A stretch of 64,000 nt of DNA, from positions 4,029,796-4,093,795 of the forward strand of contig NZ_AP018227.1 of NCBI RefSeq assembly GCF_002368095.1, read 5' to 3'. Positions within the stretch are counted from its first letter, which is position 1. Every line of letters begins with the position of its first letter. Under the pieces are notes generated by a model that was given only the letters and a program-made list of their open reading frames with translations, did no database searches and had not been told where the DNA came from. Shown here one piece after another: positions 30,662 through 40,190 of this stretch. Origin of the DNA: Calothrix parasitica NIES-267. GTDB lineage: Bacteria > Cyanobacteriota > Cyanobacteriia > Cyanobacteriales > Nostocaceae. The position numbers and the translations under genes were made by a program.

Positions 30662-31060
30662 TTATGCTCCTTGTACAGCAATAGGGAAATTTACTTTAAG
30701 GAAGTAGCACTGATATAAGTGATACTACTTCTTCTTACTTTCAGTCTAATTAAAAATGCAACGTGTTATTTGATTATCACGATAATGAGACTTCAGACAA
30801 GATATAGCCATTTTCAATTAAGTGCAATAAGTGCAATATAAGTAGCTCCGTTGTAATGTTCGCACGTTCAGGAACGCCCATTCCATAGCTTAGGAGTTTT
30901 TAATCAAATGAAAACGCTATATTGTCTGCATTGGTTTATATGATACAGGTATCATATTTTAATTAACACGCTTATTAAAGCATTATTTTTGTAATAGTGA
31001 GCAGCGAGCAGCGAACAGCGAGCAGCGAACAGTTACCAATTACCAATTCCCAATCCCCAA
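30662..31060. other. intergenic region with short repeats
   Basis: 399 bp upstream of the SPFH gene (minus strand), presumably with its promoter. From about 30997 to 31030 there are tandem gagcagc/gaacagc units, then ccaattaccaattccc repeats up to the hydrolase stop. No gene or RNA was recognised. Confidence 0.55.
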
Positions 31061-32719
31061 TTACCTACTAGTTAATCTCAACCAAGGTTGAATGCTTGCT
31101 GGTAATTCTGTGTTTAAACGCAATTTTATTTGTGCTGTGGAAAAATGTTGAGCGTAAGCGGGGGTTAGATATGGCTGATATTTTTGTGCTTCGGGTGAAA
31201 GCTGTTTGACGAATGCTACACTCACACCTTGAACCAATTCTCTTAAAGGTCTAGCTTGCGGTCCTCTTCGCTCTTTGATGATTTTTGTTGCTGCATTTAT
31301 CGGCAGATTGCCTTCACTTATGCTTAGATGGGTTCCACCAATTGCTGTGAGTAAGTATTTTTCCCTGCCTAATTGATTAAATGGTTGTATCTGATGTGTC
31401 AGCGCTGGTGTCAGTGAGTCGTCGGTTCCGGTCAGGATTAAAACTGGTTTGTTGATTTTGCTTAAGCCTCTCTCACCAAAGAGTTTTCCTATCATCGGAT
31501 TTAAGGCGATCGCACTTTTAATTCTTGGGTCTTGAAGCTGTAATTTTTTTTCGGGTAGTGCGGCCGCAGCGCATTGCAACCAGTCACCTGGTGCGGAAGC
31601 CATATTTAAAGATTTTTGACAAAATCTTCGTAGTTGTTCGATGTTGATTTCCCCTCCTGCGACTGCTAGTGCTGTATAACCTCCTAAAGAATGTCCGATA
31701 ACATTTACTTGTTGGGTATTTAGTTTTCCTTGTAGTCTTCCTGGTTGTTTATTCAGTTTTGCTAATTCATTCAATAAAAAACTAATATCTTTGGGTCGGT
31801 TAATAAATTCTTTGGGGTTGATTAATTTTTTTAAATCGGCTGCATTTGCACCTTGATTAATTGCGCTGAGGTTACTACCAGGATGTTCGATAGCTGCGAC
31901 GCTAACACCGTAAGAAGCCAAATGACGGGCTAAATAGCCTAAATTTTCGCGACTTGCACCAAAACCATGGGAGATTACCACTAATGGTTGCTGCGATTGT
32001 TCTACTCGACTCGAATAAATATCTACAGGAATAGTACGATTTCGGTTTCTATCTTGTAGGGTAATTGTTTGCTTTTCTACAGCAAGGTTTCCAATATTTG
32101 CTGGATTAAAACGTCTAAAATTTTGAGAATTATCTATTTGATTTTTTACATAAAGTTCTCGTGCTAGCAAAGAGCCAAAAGCTTTACTCTGCAAGCGGCT
32201 GGGGTTGAATCTGACTGCGACACTAATGGCTTTTGTCGCATCGATGGTAACGTTTTCCTGGGGATATGCTTGTAAAAACCCAACTACACTCAAACCGTTA
32301 ACTTGTCTTAAGGCTAAGCTGATGGCACCTTGGACGCTTTCAATACTCGAACCCGGTAAAGCCGTTTGTAATGAAGTGATAAATTGTCTACCAAAGGAAG
32401 TTTTTTGTAATTCTGAGGTAAACTTATCGGCTGTTCTGGGGTCTATTTCTAAACGTCGCTGCAAAAACCCTTGCATTCCCTCGGGTAATACGGGGGATAA
32501 AGCTTCTAATGATGATGGTAATTTACCAGTATTGGCGAAATCTTCTAAATCGTCTATTTTTATTGACTGTTCGTAAGGACCAAATCGAATAGTAATAGTT
32601 TGAGCAGCTTGGGCTGAAGGTATTCCCACTGAGCTACAGCAAGCAAAGGTTAAGCCGCACAATAAACCTTTTATACCAAATATCTGTTGAGGAAATCTTC
32701 GTTTGGCTTTGAATAACAT
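31061..32719 (-). CDS. secreted alpha/beta hydrolase with N-terminal DUF1400
   Basis: A 552-aa exported protein. A signal peptide (about residues 1-38, ending in AQA) is followed by a DUF1400 domain (about 39-190; FGPYEQSIKIDDLEDFANTG). An alpha/beta-hydrolase fold comes next: VVISHGFGASRENLGYLA forms the oxyanion region, IGHSLGGY holds the nucleophile S344, GTDDSLTP the acid and GGTHLS the His. It resembles platelet-activating-factor acetylhydrolase-like or lipase enzymes common in cyanobacteria. The substrate is probably an ester outside the cytoplasm and cannot be named. Confidence 0.88.
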   Translation of the reverse strand: MLFKAKRRFPQQIFGIKGLLCGLTFACCSSVGIPSAQAAQTITIRFGPYEQSIKIDDLEDFANTGKLPSSLEALSPVLPEGMQGFLQRRLEIDPRTADKFTSELQKTSFGRQFITSLQTALPGSSIESVQGAISLALRQVNGLSVVGFLQAYPQENVTIDATKAISVAVRFNPSRLQSKAFGSLLARELYVKNQIDNSQNFRRFNPANIGNLAVEKQTITLQDRNRNRTIPVDIYSSRVEQSQQPLVVISHGFGASRENLGYLARHLASYGVSVAAIEHPGSNLSAINQGANAADLKKLINPKEFINRPKDISFLLNELAKLNKQPGRLQGKLNTQQVNVIGHSLGGYTALAVAGGEINIEQLRRFCQKSLNMASAPGDWLQCAAAALPEKKLQLQDPRIKSAIALNPMIGKLFGERGLSKINKPVLILTGTDDSLTPALTHQIQPFNQLGREKYLLTAIGGTHLSISEGNLPINAATKIIKERRGPQARPLRELVQGVSVAFVKQLSPEAQKYQPYLTPAYAQHFSTAQIKLRLNTELPASIQPWLRLTSR

Positions 32720-33190
32720 ATTGCTTTCTATTGGTATTTTTACTGAATTAATTTCGTTATGATTGCTTTAAAAAAAAATTTGTTTTGCAAAAACACTTAA
32801 ATAATTTGGGTCAGAATCATTATAATTAATTTCTAATCAAAGAAAATTAATATTATGATGAACTACACGTAAAGGTAGTAAATATATTTTAATAAGTGTC
32901 GTTTTTAAGAAGTATTTTAATAAGTAACAATTATTTATAGTGCATTGCACTCTGTAATAACATAATGACAATATTATCAGGAGAAAATTTACAACGAAAA
33001 TTTCTCTTCCTACAAATGAAGAAATAATCGTATTAAAGTTCCTTCTAATTCAATAAATATCATTTTTGCGCCATTCTTAATAGCTGAAGGCTCTGGCTGT
33101 TGTTGCGAGTGGAGCAAGATACCTCCCATAAAACTAATCAAAGAGACGCTGCATCGCAACGTCTCCGAGTAGTTCCGTTTCTTATATCAA
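32720..33190. other. intergenic region with terminator
   Basis: 471 bp between two minus-strand genes. The right part holds the terminator of the polysaccharide export gene (33131-33165). The left part is AT-rich and should carry the hydrolase promoter. No gene is seen. Confidence 0.6.
33131..33165 (-). terminator. intrinsic terminator of the polysaccharide export gene
   Basis: On the minus strand, GAGACG-TTGCGATGCAG-CGTCTC folds into a hairpin. GAGACG/CGTCTC at 33143-33165 has an inner TGC/GCA and one mismatch, and it is followed by TTTGATTAGTTT. It lies about 25 nt past the stop codon of the SLBB-domain gene. Confidence 0.65.
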
Positions 33191-34624
33191 TTAGAAACCA
33201 ATTCCGAAGAATCTAAGAACGCCCAAAATACTACCTAAAGGCCCACCAATAGTATTGATAGTATCACCAGTTTTCGCGATACCAGAACGGCTGACAAATA
33301 CTACGTCATTACTACGGAGTATGGGATTAGTTTGTTCGTTAATCCCTGCCTTTAAATCCACTTTGACCAAACGTTTGGTAACGGAACCATCGGGATTCAA
33401 GCGGATTAAATCGACTTTACCGTCACTTGCTCTAGCATTGTTAAATCCACCTGCTGCAAGTAAAGCTTGGTTAAGCGAACTGTTAGGTCTGATATTTACT
33501 GCTCCTGGATTTTTAACTTCTCCCACCACATTGACCTGAATTTGTGAAGGAGACAAAGTTGTTGTTGCAAGTTGCGTCGCTTCTGCTGGATTTACCTCAG
33601 TTGCGGTTGGGAATACGATTGTATCTCCATCTTGGACAATCACGTCTTGGTCGATATCCCCGCTTGTTAACAATCTCCACAAATCGATATTGATGATTTG
33701 TTCTTGACCCGTTCTTGTTGGTCGTCTAATGATGACGTTACGAACATTCGCTTGTGGTGTAATTCCTCCAGCTTGTTGCAGCGCTCTGGTTACGGTAGGC
33801 TGACCGCTAATGTTTGGGAGACCAGTATCTTGACCTCCACCCGCTTGTGCTTCTCCGGAAGTGACCAAATAAGCCCCTGGACGTTGAACTTCACCAACCA
33901 CTGCTACCGTGCGCGGTCTGGTAGGGTCAGCCGCAAAGTTAGCCGCTGCTATATTTCTTGCTGTTGCGACGTTAAAGGTCTTACTGGTTGGCACAAAAAC
34001 GGTGTCACCATCGCGCAAGGTAATATCTTGAAAACTTCTACCTGTTTTTATCAGGTCATCTAAATTAAGATTGACAGTTTGCTGTCTTCCATTGGCAAGT
34101 TTGCGACGCAACTTCACTTGCGTGATGTCAGCACTAAGGGTTACACCTTGAGCAGTTGTTAAAGCCGCTAAAACTGTTGGATATTGAATACCTGGGTCTT
34201 GACCCGCACCGCCTTCCAAGCTAAGAGTATAAGCACCAGGACGAGTTACTTCCCCAGCTACAAATACGTTAATCGGACGAGGGGATAATAAATTGACCGA
34301 AATAATCGGTCGTCTGAGAAAGCGAGCATATCTTTTCGCAATTTGATCGGCAGCTTGTTCGGTTGTCAGTCCCTGAACCTGGACGCTACCAACCAGAGGT
34401 AGGTTTACAGAACCACCAGGGGGAATTACGTACTCACCTGAATACTCGGGCACTTCAAAAACATTTACCTTGATGCGGTCGCCTCCACCCAATGCATAAC
34501 TTGAGCGAATTCTTTCCTGTGCGACGACCGGATTAACTGGTTCCAAAGCAACGGTAGCGGCAGTTAATAACATTACACCCACTAATGGCTGGGCAAATAA
34601 TTTTAATAGACCTGTTTTAAGCAT
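33191..34624 (-). CDS. polysaccharide export protein (Wza-like, poly-export plus SLBB repeats)
   Basis: A 477-aa protein. A signal sequence (about residues 1-35) precedes a poly-export domain (YALGGGDRIKVNVFEVPEYSGEYVIPPGG, with GLTTEQAADQIAKRYARFL). At least three SLBB-type domains follow: INVFVAGEVTRPGAY, VAVVGEVQRPGAY and VNVVGEVKNPGAV, each followed by LxxAGG. It would form the periplasm-spanning channel of a Wzx/Wzy- or ABC-type capsule exporter. No Wzc-like kinase is adjacent. It may serve the cluster at 5475-15928. A good minus-strand terminator follows. Confidence 0.92.
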   Translation of the reverse strand: MLKTGLLKLFAQPLVGVMLLTAATVALEPVNPVVAQERIRSSYALGGGDRIKVNVFEVPEYSGEYVIPPGGSVNLPLVGSVQVQGLTTEQAADQIAKRYARFLRRPIISVNLLSPRPINVFVAGEVTRPGAYTLSLEGGAGQDPGIQYPTVLAALTTAQGVTLSADITQVKLRRKLANGRQQTVNLNLDDLIKTGRSFQDITLRDGDTVFVPTSKTFNVATARNIAAANFAADPTRPRTVAVVGEVQRPGAYLVTSGEAQAGGGQDTGLPNISGQPTVTRALQQAGGITPQANVRNVIIRRPTRTGQEQIINIDLWRLLTSGDIDQDVIVQDGDTIVFPTATEVNPAEATQLATTTLSPSQIQVNVVGEVKNPGAVNIRPNSSLNQALLAAGGFNNARASDGKVDLIRLNPDGSVTKRLVKVDLKAGINEQTNPILRSNDVVFVSRSGIAKTGDTINTIGGPLGSILGVLRFFGIGF

Positions 34625-35106
34625 ATTCCCTTCTAGAATGATTTATAAACCGCCGTGCTAACACTTTATTCTTGACTATACTTAAGTATCCAAGTTCCAT
34701 TACACTTTTATTTTCTAAAATAACCGGAACTTGAGGTGAGGAAATTGTTTATTCAGTTTGAATTTTTAGTGAAGATAATATAAAGTTTCATATCTTGTAG
34801 TACAGAATAATTACGGATAAGTCGCGAAAAACACATGATATTGCTTTGAGACTGCTGTGCTGGGTACAGTCTTTTAATATACAATTTGCTGTTTTATTTC
34901 ATAAACAATATCCCATCATAATATGAAGTGCGCTTTACGGTTTCAATTAAGATAAACCCAGTTTTACTAACTCCATGCCCAATAAAAATCTAGCATTCTA
35001 ACTATTGTGAATCAATTTAGATAGGAGTCTGTACAATTTTGACCCGCAGGCAAAAACTATATAAACCTCGTAAAATCTTTAAGCTATCACTACAGAACTG
35101 TCAAGC
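34625..35106. other. intergenic region
   Basis: 482 bp between two minus-strand genes. It is AT-rich and presumably contains the promoter of the export gene. No RNA gene, repeat array or conserved motif was recognised. Confidence 0.5.
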
Positions 35107-36087
35107 CTATTTGCTTATTGGAGTCTCCCCTTGGATTTTTTGCATGAAAAACTCTTCCAAAGAAGGACGGTAGGCGTTTAAAGTTAACAAATATCCTCCC
35201 ATTAAACGGAGACTTGCAAGAAAATCGTACATTTCTCCTTCTAGGTCACCTTGCCAACAACCATCGGATAAAGATTCAAGATTGGGCATCCACTTTTGTA
35301 AATTTTCCCAATCACCACCTTTACCTTTGACTCGATATGTGTTGGGGCTGCCTAAAAGTTGGGAAACATTTCCAGAACAGATTAATTCACCTTGATTGAG
35401 GATTGCGATACGGTCGCAAATTAATTCCACTTCATTGAGAATGTGGCTGTTGAAAAAAATTGTTTTACCTTGCTGCTTTAGATTTAAAATAATTTCACGC
35501 ATCTGATAGCGTCCCAATGGGTCTAAACCAGACATTGGCTCATCCAAAAATATCAAATCCGGGTCGTTAATTAAAGTTTGAGCCATCGCAACTCGCTGCT
35601 GCATTCCTTTACTGTAGCGACGTATTTGTTTTTTACGAGCATCAAGCTTAGATAACCCAACCAGTTCGAGCAATTGAGGAATACGTTGTTTTTGCACCTT
35701 CTTAGGAATTTGGAATAATTGAGCGCTCCAAACTAGAAATTCCCAACCGGTCAAAAAATCATATAAATAGGCATTTTCAGGTAAGTAACCGATATGTTGC
35801 TTAGCACTACGGTCACCAAGGGGTTTACCTAGCAATAAACCTCTCCCCGAAGTGGGACGAATAATCGAGAGCAATAATTTGAGTAAAGTAGTTTTACCAG
35901 CACCATTTCGTCCAAGTAAACCAAAAGTCTCCCCTCGGTAAACTTGTAAAGAACAGCTTTTGAGAGACACAACTTTTTGATTCATCCAAAAACCAGTACG
36001 GTAAACCTTTCGCAGTTCCGAAGTTAGAACAACGGGGGAATCTTGAGTTGTATCGTTAGAATAGGCAGTCTCTTCAACAGACTTCAT
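35107..36087 (-). CDS. ABC transporter ATP-binding protein
   Basis: A 326-aa stand-alone ATPase of the CcmA/NatA type: Walker A GLLGRNGAGKTTLLKLL, Q-loop GYLPENAYLYDFLT, signature RRYSKGMQQRVAMAQ, Walker B LIFLDEPMSGLDPLG and H-loop FNSHIL. Residues about 240-326 are a C-terminal extension typical of this group. It lacks membrane helices. No permease gene lies next to it in the window, so its partner must be elsewhere. The cargo is unknown. Confidence 0.93.
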   Translation of the reverse strand: MKSVEETAYSNDTTQDSPVVLTSELRKVYRTGFWMNQKVVSLKSCSLQVYRGETFGLLGRNGAGKTTLLKLLLSIIRPTSGRGLLLGKPLGDRSAKQHIGYLPENAYLYDFLTGWEFLVWSAQLFQIPKKVQKQRIPQLLELVGLSKLDARKKQIRRYSKGMQQRVAMAQTLINDPDLIFLDEPMSGLDPLGRYQMREIILNLKQQGKTIFFNSHILNEVELICDRIAILNQGELICSGNVSQLLGSPNTYRVKGKGGDWENLQKWMPNLESLSDGCWQGDLEGEMYDFLASLRLMGGYLLTLNAYRPSLEEFFMQKIQGETPISK

Positions 36088-36431
36088 CAGAACACACAGC
36101 AGTAAACTAATTACAAGATACCCAGTTGCGTGACGAGAATAACAATTTAATTTGAGAAAAGTATATTTGGGAGTTAGGAGTTAGGAGTTAGGAGTTAGGA
36201 GTTAGGAGGTAGGAGTTAGGAGTTAGGAGTTAGGAGTTAGGAGTTAAAATCTATGACCTTTGACCTTTGACCTATGACCTTGAATCTTAAATTTTATAAA
36301 GCTTTACATAAATTAAAATCCATAAACCTCTAGAAAATGTAGATAAGTAAGGCAGGAGAACATTACTGAAAATCAGAAATGCTTAATTTTCGTGCTGTAT
36401 CTAAACATTGCGATGAGCCAGGGATAAATTT
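36088..36431. other. divergent intergenic region with STRR
   Basis: 344 bp between the divergent ABC ATPase and HTH-AAA genes. The middle is the gttagga array at 36172-36246, followed by acctttg/acctatg heptamers to about 36285. Promoters for both genes must lie on either side of the arrays. Confidence 0.6.
36172..36246. repeat. STRR (gttagga)n, about ten copies
   Basis: About ten tandem gttagga heptamers, with one variant unit (ggtagga). It is the longest uninterrupted copy of this repeat in the window and lies in the promoter region between divergent genes. Confidence 0.95.
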
Positions 36432-37832
36432 ATGCTTCAAATGACTGATAGTTTATCTGATTTAAAAGTGAATATCGATTCTATTTCTGATTTTTCTTGG
36501 AGTGATTTAAAAGAAGTTGCGGACTCTGCTTTGTTCAAGACTACGGGAAAATATCTGAGCGATATTGAAATTAAAGTACTTCAAGCCTCTTGGATGCATA
36601 AAACTTATGAAGAAATGGCAATTAGTTATGGCTATAGCGCCGAATATTTAAATAAAGATGTAGGTAATAAACTATGGCATAAACTTTCCCAGGCTTTGGG
36701 AGAGAAAGTAACTAAGAAAAATTTTCAATCAGCATTAAGAAGAGTTTTTGATAAAAAAAAGAATCTTATTGCAACTGAATTTAGAGAAGAGTTGATTATC
36801 ACACCACAAATTAAGCAAATACCTTTTCCAGAAAGTTCTATAGCACCGGATTCTAATTTTTATATTGAAAGAAATAATTTAGAAAATATTTGTTACGAAA
36901 CAATCAATAAACCCGGTTCTTTAATCCGTATCAAAGCACCGAAGTTAATGGGTAAGACTTCTTTAACAAATAGAATTATCGCTAATGCAAAGAGTCAAAA
37001 TTATCAAACTGTTTATTTGGATTTAAGTAGCGTAGAGCGTAAAATTTTAACTGATTTAGAGAAATTCTTGCGCTGGCTTTGCTGTATGGCTAGCAGACAA
37101 TTAAAATTAGAAAATCAATTAAATGATTATTGGGATTCTGATATTTTAGGCAGCAATGATAACTGTACCGTTTATTTTGAAGAATATTTACTGACAGAAA
37201 TAGATTCTCCTATAGTATTAGCTTTAGATAATGTAGATAAAATTTTTGCTTATACAGAAGTTATTGAAGACTTTTTTGGAATGTTGCGGAGTTGGCACGA
37301 AAGAGCGAAAATTTCGGAGATTTGGCAACAATTACGTTTGGTATTAGCACATTCTACAGAAGTTTATGTTCCGTTAGATATTAATCAATCTCCATTTAAT
37401 GCTGGAGTACCTGTAGAATTATTAGAATTTAATCAACAGCAAGTCGAAAAATTAGTTGTAATCCACGGATTAGATTGGAATGAAACTCAGGTACAGCAGC
37501 TAATAAAGTTAGTAGGAGGTCATCCATTCTTATTAAGATTAGCAATGTATGAAATAAGTACAAAAAACTTTGATTTGAAAAAAATCTTGCAAGAAGCTTC
37601 TACAGAAGCAGGAATTTACAGCAATCATTTACGAGGATATTTAGATATTTTACAAAAATCTGATGAAATGGCTGATGCTTTTAAACTAGTGGTTAATTCA
37701 AATTCACCAGTGGAATTAAATTCTATTTTAATTTATAAATTGCACAGTATGGGTTTAGTTGAGATATTAGATAATTGTGTTAAACCTAGCTGTCATTTGT
37801 ATCGAGATTATTTTCAACGGGTTTTGGTTTAA
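36432..37832 (+). CDS. AAA-like NTPase with N-terminal helix-turn-helix (VMAP-type) domain
   Basis: A 466-aa protein. The N-terminal region (about residues 20-115) is helical: LSDIEIKVLQASWMHKTYEE, then YSAEYLNKDVGNKLWHKLSQ. This matches the HTH seen at the N-terminus of cyanobacterial vWA-MoxR-associated (VMAP) proteins. An AAA-like domain (about 150-455) follows, with the P-loop variant KLMGKTSLTNRI near residue 170 and Walker B IVLALDNVDKIF. It is a STAND-like NTPase that may link sequence or protein recognition to signalling. The expected ternary partners (MoxR, vWA) are not seen nearby. Confidence 0.8.
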   Translation: MLQMTDSLSDLKVNIDSISDFSWSDLKEVADSALFKTTGKYLSDIEIKVLQASWMHKTYEEMAISYGYSAEYLNKDVGNKLWHKLSQALGEKVTKKNFQSALRRVFDKKKNLIATEFREELIITPQIKQIPFPESSIAPDSNFYIERNNLENICYETINKPGSLIRIKAPKLMGKTSLTNRIIANAKSQNYQTVYLDLSSVERKILTDLEKFLRWLCCMASRQLKLENQLNDYWDSDILGSNDNCTVYFEEYLLTEIDSPIVLALDNVDKIFAYTEVIEDFFGMLRSWHERAKISEIWQQLRLVLAHSTEVYVPLDINQSPFNAGVPVELLEFNQQQVEKLVVIHGLDWNETQVQQLIKLVGGHPFLLRLAMYEISTKNFDLKKILQEASTEAGIYSNHLRGYLDILQKSDEMADAFKLVVNSNSPVELNSILIYKLHSMGLVEILDNCVKPSCHLYRDYFQRVLV

Positions 37833-38336
37833 ATTAACCTTACCCTGTCCGACCGACTCCCCTCTCCTTATTAAAGAGAAGGGAAGTAAGTGAGGTCAAA
37901 TTTTAGCTTTATATTCATCAGGTTTATAAATTCAATAAATCCAGGAATGGCCGCAATTGTCACAACAGTAGGGTGGTGCGTGACACTCAAAACATTATTA
38001 CTACGTTCGGGCATTTTCAAAGTGTCACAGCAACGGCAATAATACGGGAAGAAAATCTACACCCTCCGGGTTCCTTAGTTGCTCATGGGGGAAACCACGC
38101 CATTTGCTACAACGCGGGGAACCCGCGCAACGCAATGGCTCCCCAAGACCGCACTAAATCACCGTATTTTGCCTCCCCTACAAAAAAATGTACCGGTTGC
38201 GTAAGTCCTAAAATCGTAAAATCAGAAATAATAAAAATTTGATAGTGTTTTACATTTTTTTATAATTAGAAAAAAACACCCATTCAATGAGTGTTTCTGT
38301 CAATAAAAATAGAATATAGAAATTTGCTAGTTGTGG
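37833..38336. other. intergenic region of GC-richer repeats
   Basis: 504 bp between convergent genes. It includes a hairpin ctctccttattaaagagaaggg near 37863, an inverted repeat gtgacact/agtgtcac (37980-37987 and 38021-38028), a GC-rich stretch with ggttccttagttgctcatgg and cgcggggaacccgcg, and the terminator at 38270-38296. An 89-codon plus-strand frame (37973-38242) has repetitive composition and no RBS, so I do not call it. Confidence 0.6.
38270..38296 (-). terminator. intrinsic terminator of the serine hydrolase gene
   Basis: On the minus strand AAACACTCAT-TGA-ATGGGTGTTT forms a 10-bp stem (one G-T pair) over a 3-nt loop, followed by a run of T. It lies about 40 nt after the stop codon of the hydrolase gene. 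Confidence 0.8.
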
Positions 38337-40190
38337 TTAATTATTCTGCAAAATACTTTCAATTGTTTTAGTTAATTCCCCAGGTTTTCCACTGCTTTGA
38401 TTGGTAAGAACACTAATTACAGTTTTATTGCTACGATTTATCTGCCAATTAGACTTAGCGCCCCTTTGAGATCCATTATGGGATAATTTATTTTTAGTAG
38501 AATAAGTATTCAGTGATTTTTCTGAAACAAAAGAACCATCCAAAACCTTCATTCCCAAACGAGTCAAATCTATTGCAGATGATTCTAATCCACCACCAGG
38601 ATATTTCCAGCTTAAATTATCGCGGGTTGCGGGTACGATTTTACCGTTTGAAAGACTGTAGATTTTAGCTCTTTCGGGATTTGATTGATTGCGAAATTCT
38701 GGTTTAAGAGTTGGTATGTTAAGTCTTTGATTTATCTCACGTTTAATTAATCCCGAAAATGATTTGTTTGTCGCACCTTCTAAAGCTGCTCCCAAGACTG
38801 TATAACCGTGAGTGGTATAACATCTCTTAGAATCGGGTGAAAACATTAATGGATTGTCTTGGAATAGAGTCGCTGCTTGGGTAGCGGTAGAATATTGTGT
38901 ATTACTAGAATCTTTCCAAGCTGAATTATTCGGAACTTCACAATTTGTACGCTTGCTACCTCGATAGTGTCGAATACCCGAACGGTGACGCATCAATTGT
39001 TCAACTGTATGGGTATGATGGTTGGGTAAACTTGGAACATAGGAGCGAGTGGGTTTATCAAGAGAAATTTGATTTAAATCCAGCAAACGCATGGTTAACA
39101 ATGCTGTTACTAATTTGCTTACCGATGCATGTCTAGAAATAGTATCAGCACTATAAACTTTCTTATTTTCAATATCCGCAAAACCGAATCCACGGGAATA
39201 AATTATCTTGCCATTTCGAGCAATTGCAACGCTGATTCCAGCTAGTTTATTTTCGTTTTTGTATTGCTTAATTGCATTATCAACCGCTGTTTTTCCAGAC
39301 CAATTAAGACGACTACCATTCTGTCTCCAAACACCAGCGTAGCGGGTACCTTGAGCGGTTGGGTACGCTTCAAAATCAACTAGTCGATATCCTTCGTCTT
39401 TGTAAGTTTTCCACCAGTTTCCAAACCAATTAGCATCCATATCGCGACGAGCAGCCCAACCTCTACCATTGGTATTTTTCACCCAAATTGCAGCATATTT
39501 TTGTGTTGAACCTTGCTTGTAGGATTCGATATCTAAAACTCGATAACCTTGTTGTTTAAATTCTTTAAACTTAGCACCATAGGTTGATTTAGACATATCT
39601 CGAAGCTCTTTCCAACCTAAATTATCTGTATTTTTGACCCAAATCGCGGAATATTTTGTTTTACCACCACTAGGGTATGCTTCCACATCAACGATACGAT
39701 ACCCTTGGTTTTTATACTGATTGAAGCGTTTAGAAAATTCGCTACTATCTACATTACGGTAGGATACCCAACCTAGCTTTTCTTTATTTTCCTCCCATAC
39801 ACCAGCATAGCGACGTTGGGAGCCAATTTTATAGGCTTCTTGGTCAATCAGTCGATAACCTTTAGCGCGGTAATCTTTCCATTTTTGAGAAAACTGTTCG
39901 TGGGTAAGATTACGCAAACTAGCCCAGCCCCGTTTGTCGGTATTCTTTTGATATATGGCAGAATAACGAGTTTGACCGCCAATTTTATCAACTTCAATAT
40001 CTATAACACGGTAGCCTTGAGATTTTTTCTTTTGGAAATACTTACCAAATGCATTGCTACTTAAACCGCGAATTGATGACCAATCAACATCATTGGAGTC
40101 AGAGATAGTTCCTGCAAATACTGGGTTAGAAGCAATGGTCGATAAAGCAAGTCCGATTGCAATTGAAGTTACAACATTTGTTAATTTCAT
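38337..40190 (-). CDS. secreted beta-lactamase-family serine hydrolase with five tandem BTRD1-like repeats
   Basis: A 617-aa exported protein with a signal peptide ending near residue 26 (NPVFAG). Residues about 33-290 are five repeats of roughly 50 aa, each with GW..R, a central QGYR(V/I)(I/V)D.E and a final Y(S/A)(A/G)(I/V)W, resembling the bacterial tandem repeat domain BTRD1. The class C beta-lactamase/DD-peptidase-like domain follows: ASVSK (S356, K359), YTTHGYTVLG in place of the YxN motif, and HNGS in place of the KTG-like motif. It probably acts on peptidoglycan or small esters or amides outside the cell. A strong terminator follows. Confidence 0.88.
   Translation of the reverse strand: MKLTNVVTSIAIGLALSTIASNPVFAGTISDSNDVDWSSIRGLSSNAFGKYFQKKKSQGYRVIDIEVDKIGGQTRYSAIYQKNTDKRGWASLRNLTHEQFSQKWKDYRAKGYRLIDQEAYKIGSQRRYAGVWEENKEKLGWVSYRNVDSSEFSKRFNQYKNQGYRIVDVEAYPSGGKTKYSAIWVKNTDNLGWKELRDMSKSTYGAKFKEFKQQGYRVLDIESYKQGSTQKYAAIWVKNTNGRGWAARRDMDANWFGNWWKTYKDEGYRLVDFEAYPTAQGTRYAGVWRQNGSRLNWSGKTAVDNAIKQYKNENKLAGISVAIARNGKIIYSRGFGFADIENKKVYSADTISRHASVSKLVTALLTMRLLDLNQISLDKPTRSYVPSLPNHHTHTVEQLMRHRSGIRHYRGSKRTNCEVPNNSAWKDSSNTQYSTATQAATLFQDNPLMFSPDSKRCYTTHGYTVLGAALEGATNKSFSGLIKREINQRLNIPTLKPEFRNQSNPERAKIYSLSNGKIVPATRDNLSWKYPGGGLESSAIDLTRLGMKVLDGSFVSEKSLNTYSTKNKLSHNGSQRGAKSNWQINRSNKTVISVLTNQSSGKPGELTKTIESILQNN

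Noticed and set aside
36172-36246. possible CRISPR array
   Set aside because: The repeats are 7 bp and directly adjacent with no spacers, and no cas gene is present. They are STRR heptamers.
37973-38242. 89-codon plus-strand frame
   Set aside because: It lies in GC-richer repetitive intergenic DNA with inverted repeats, has no RBS and no recognisable motif.
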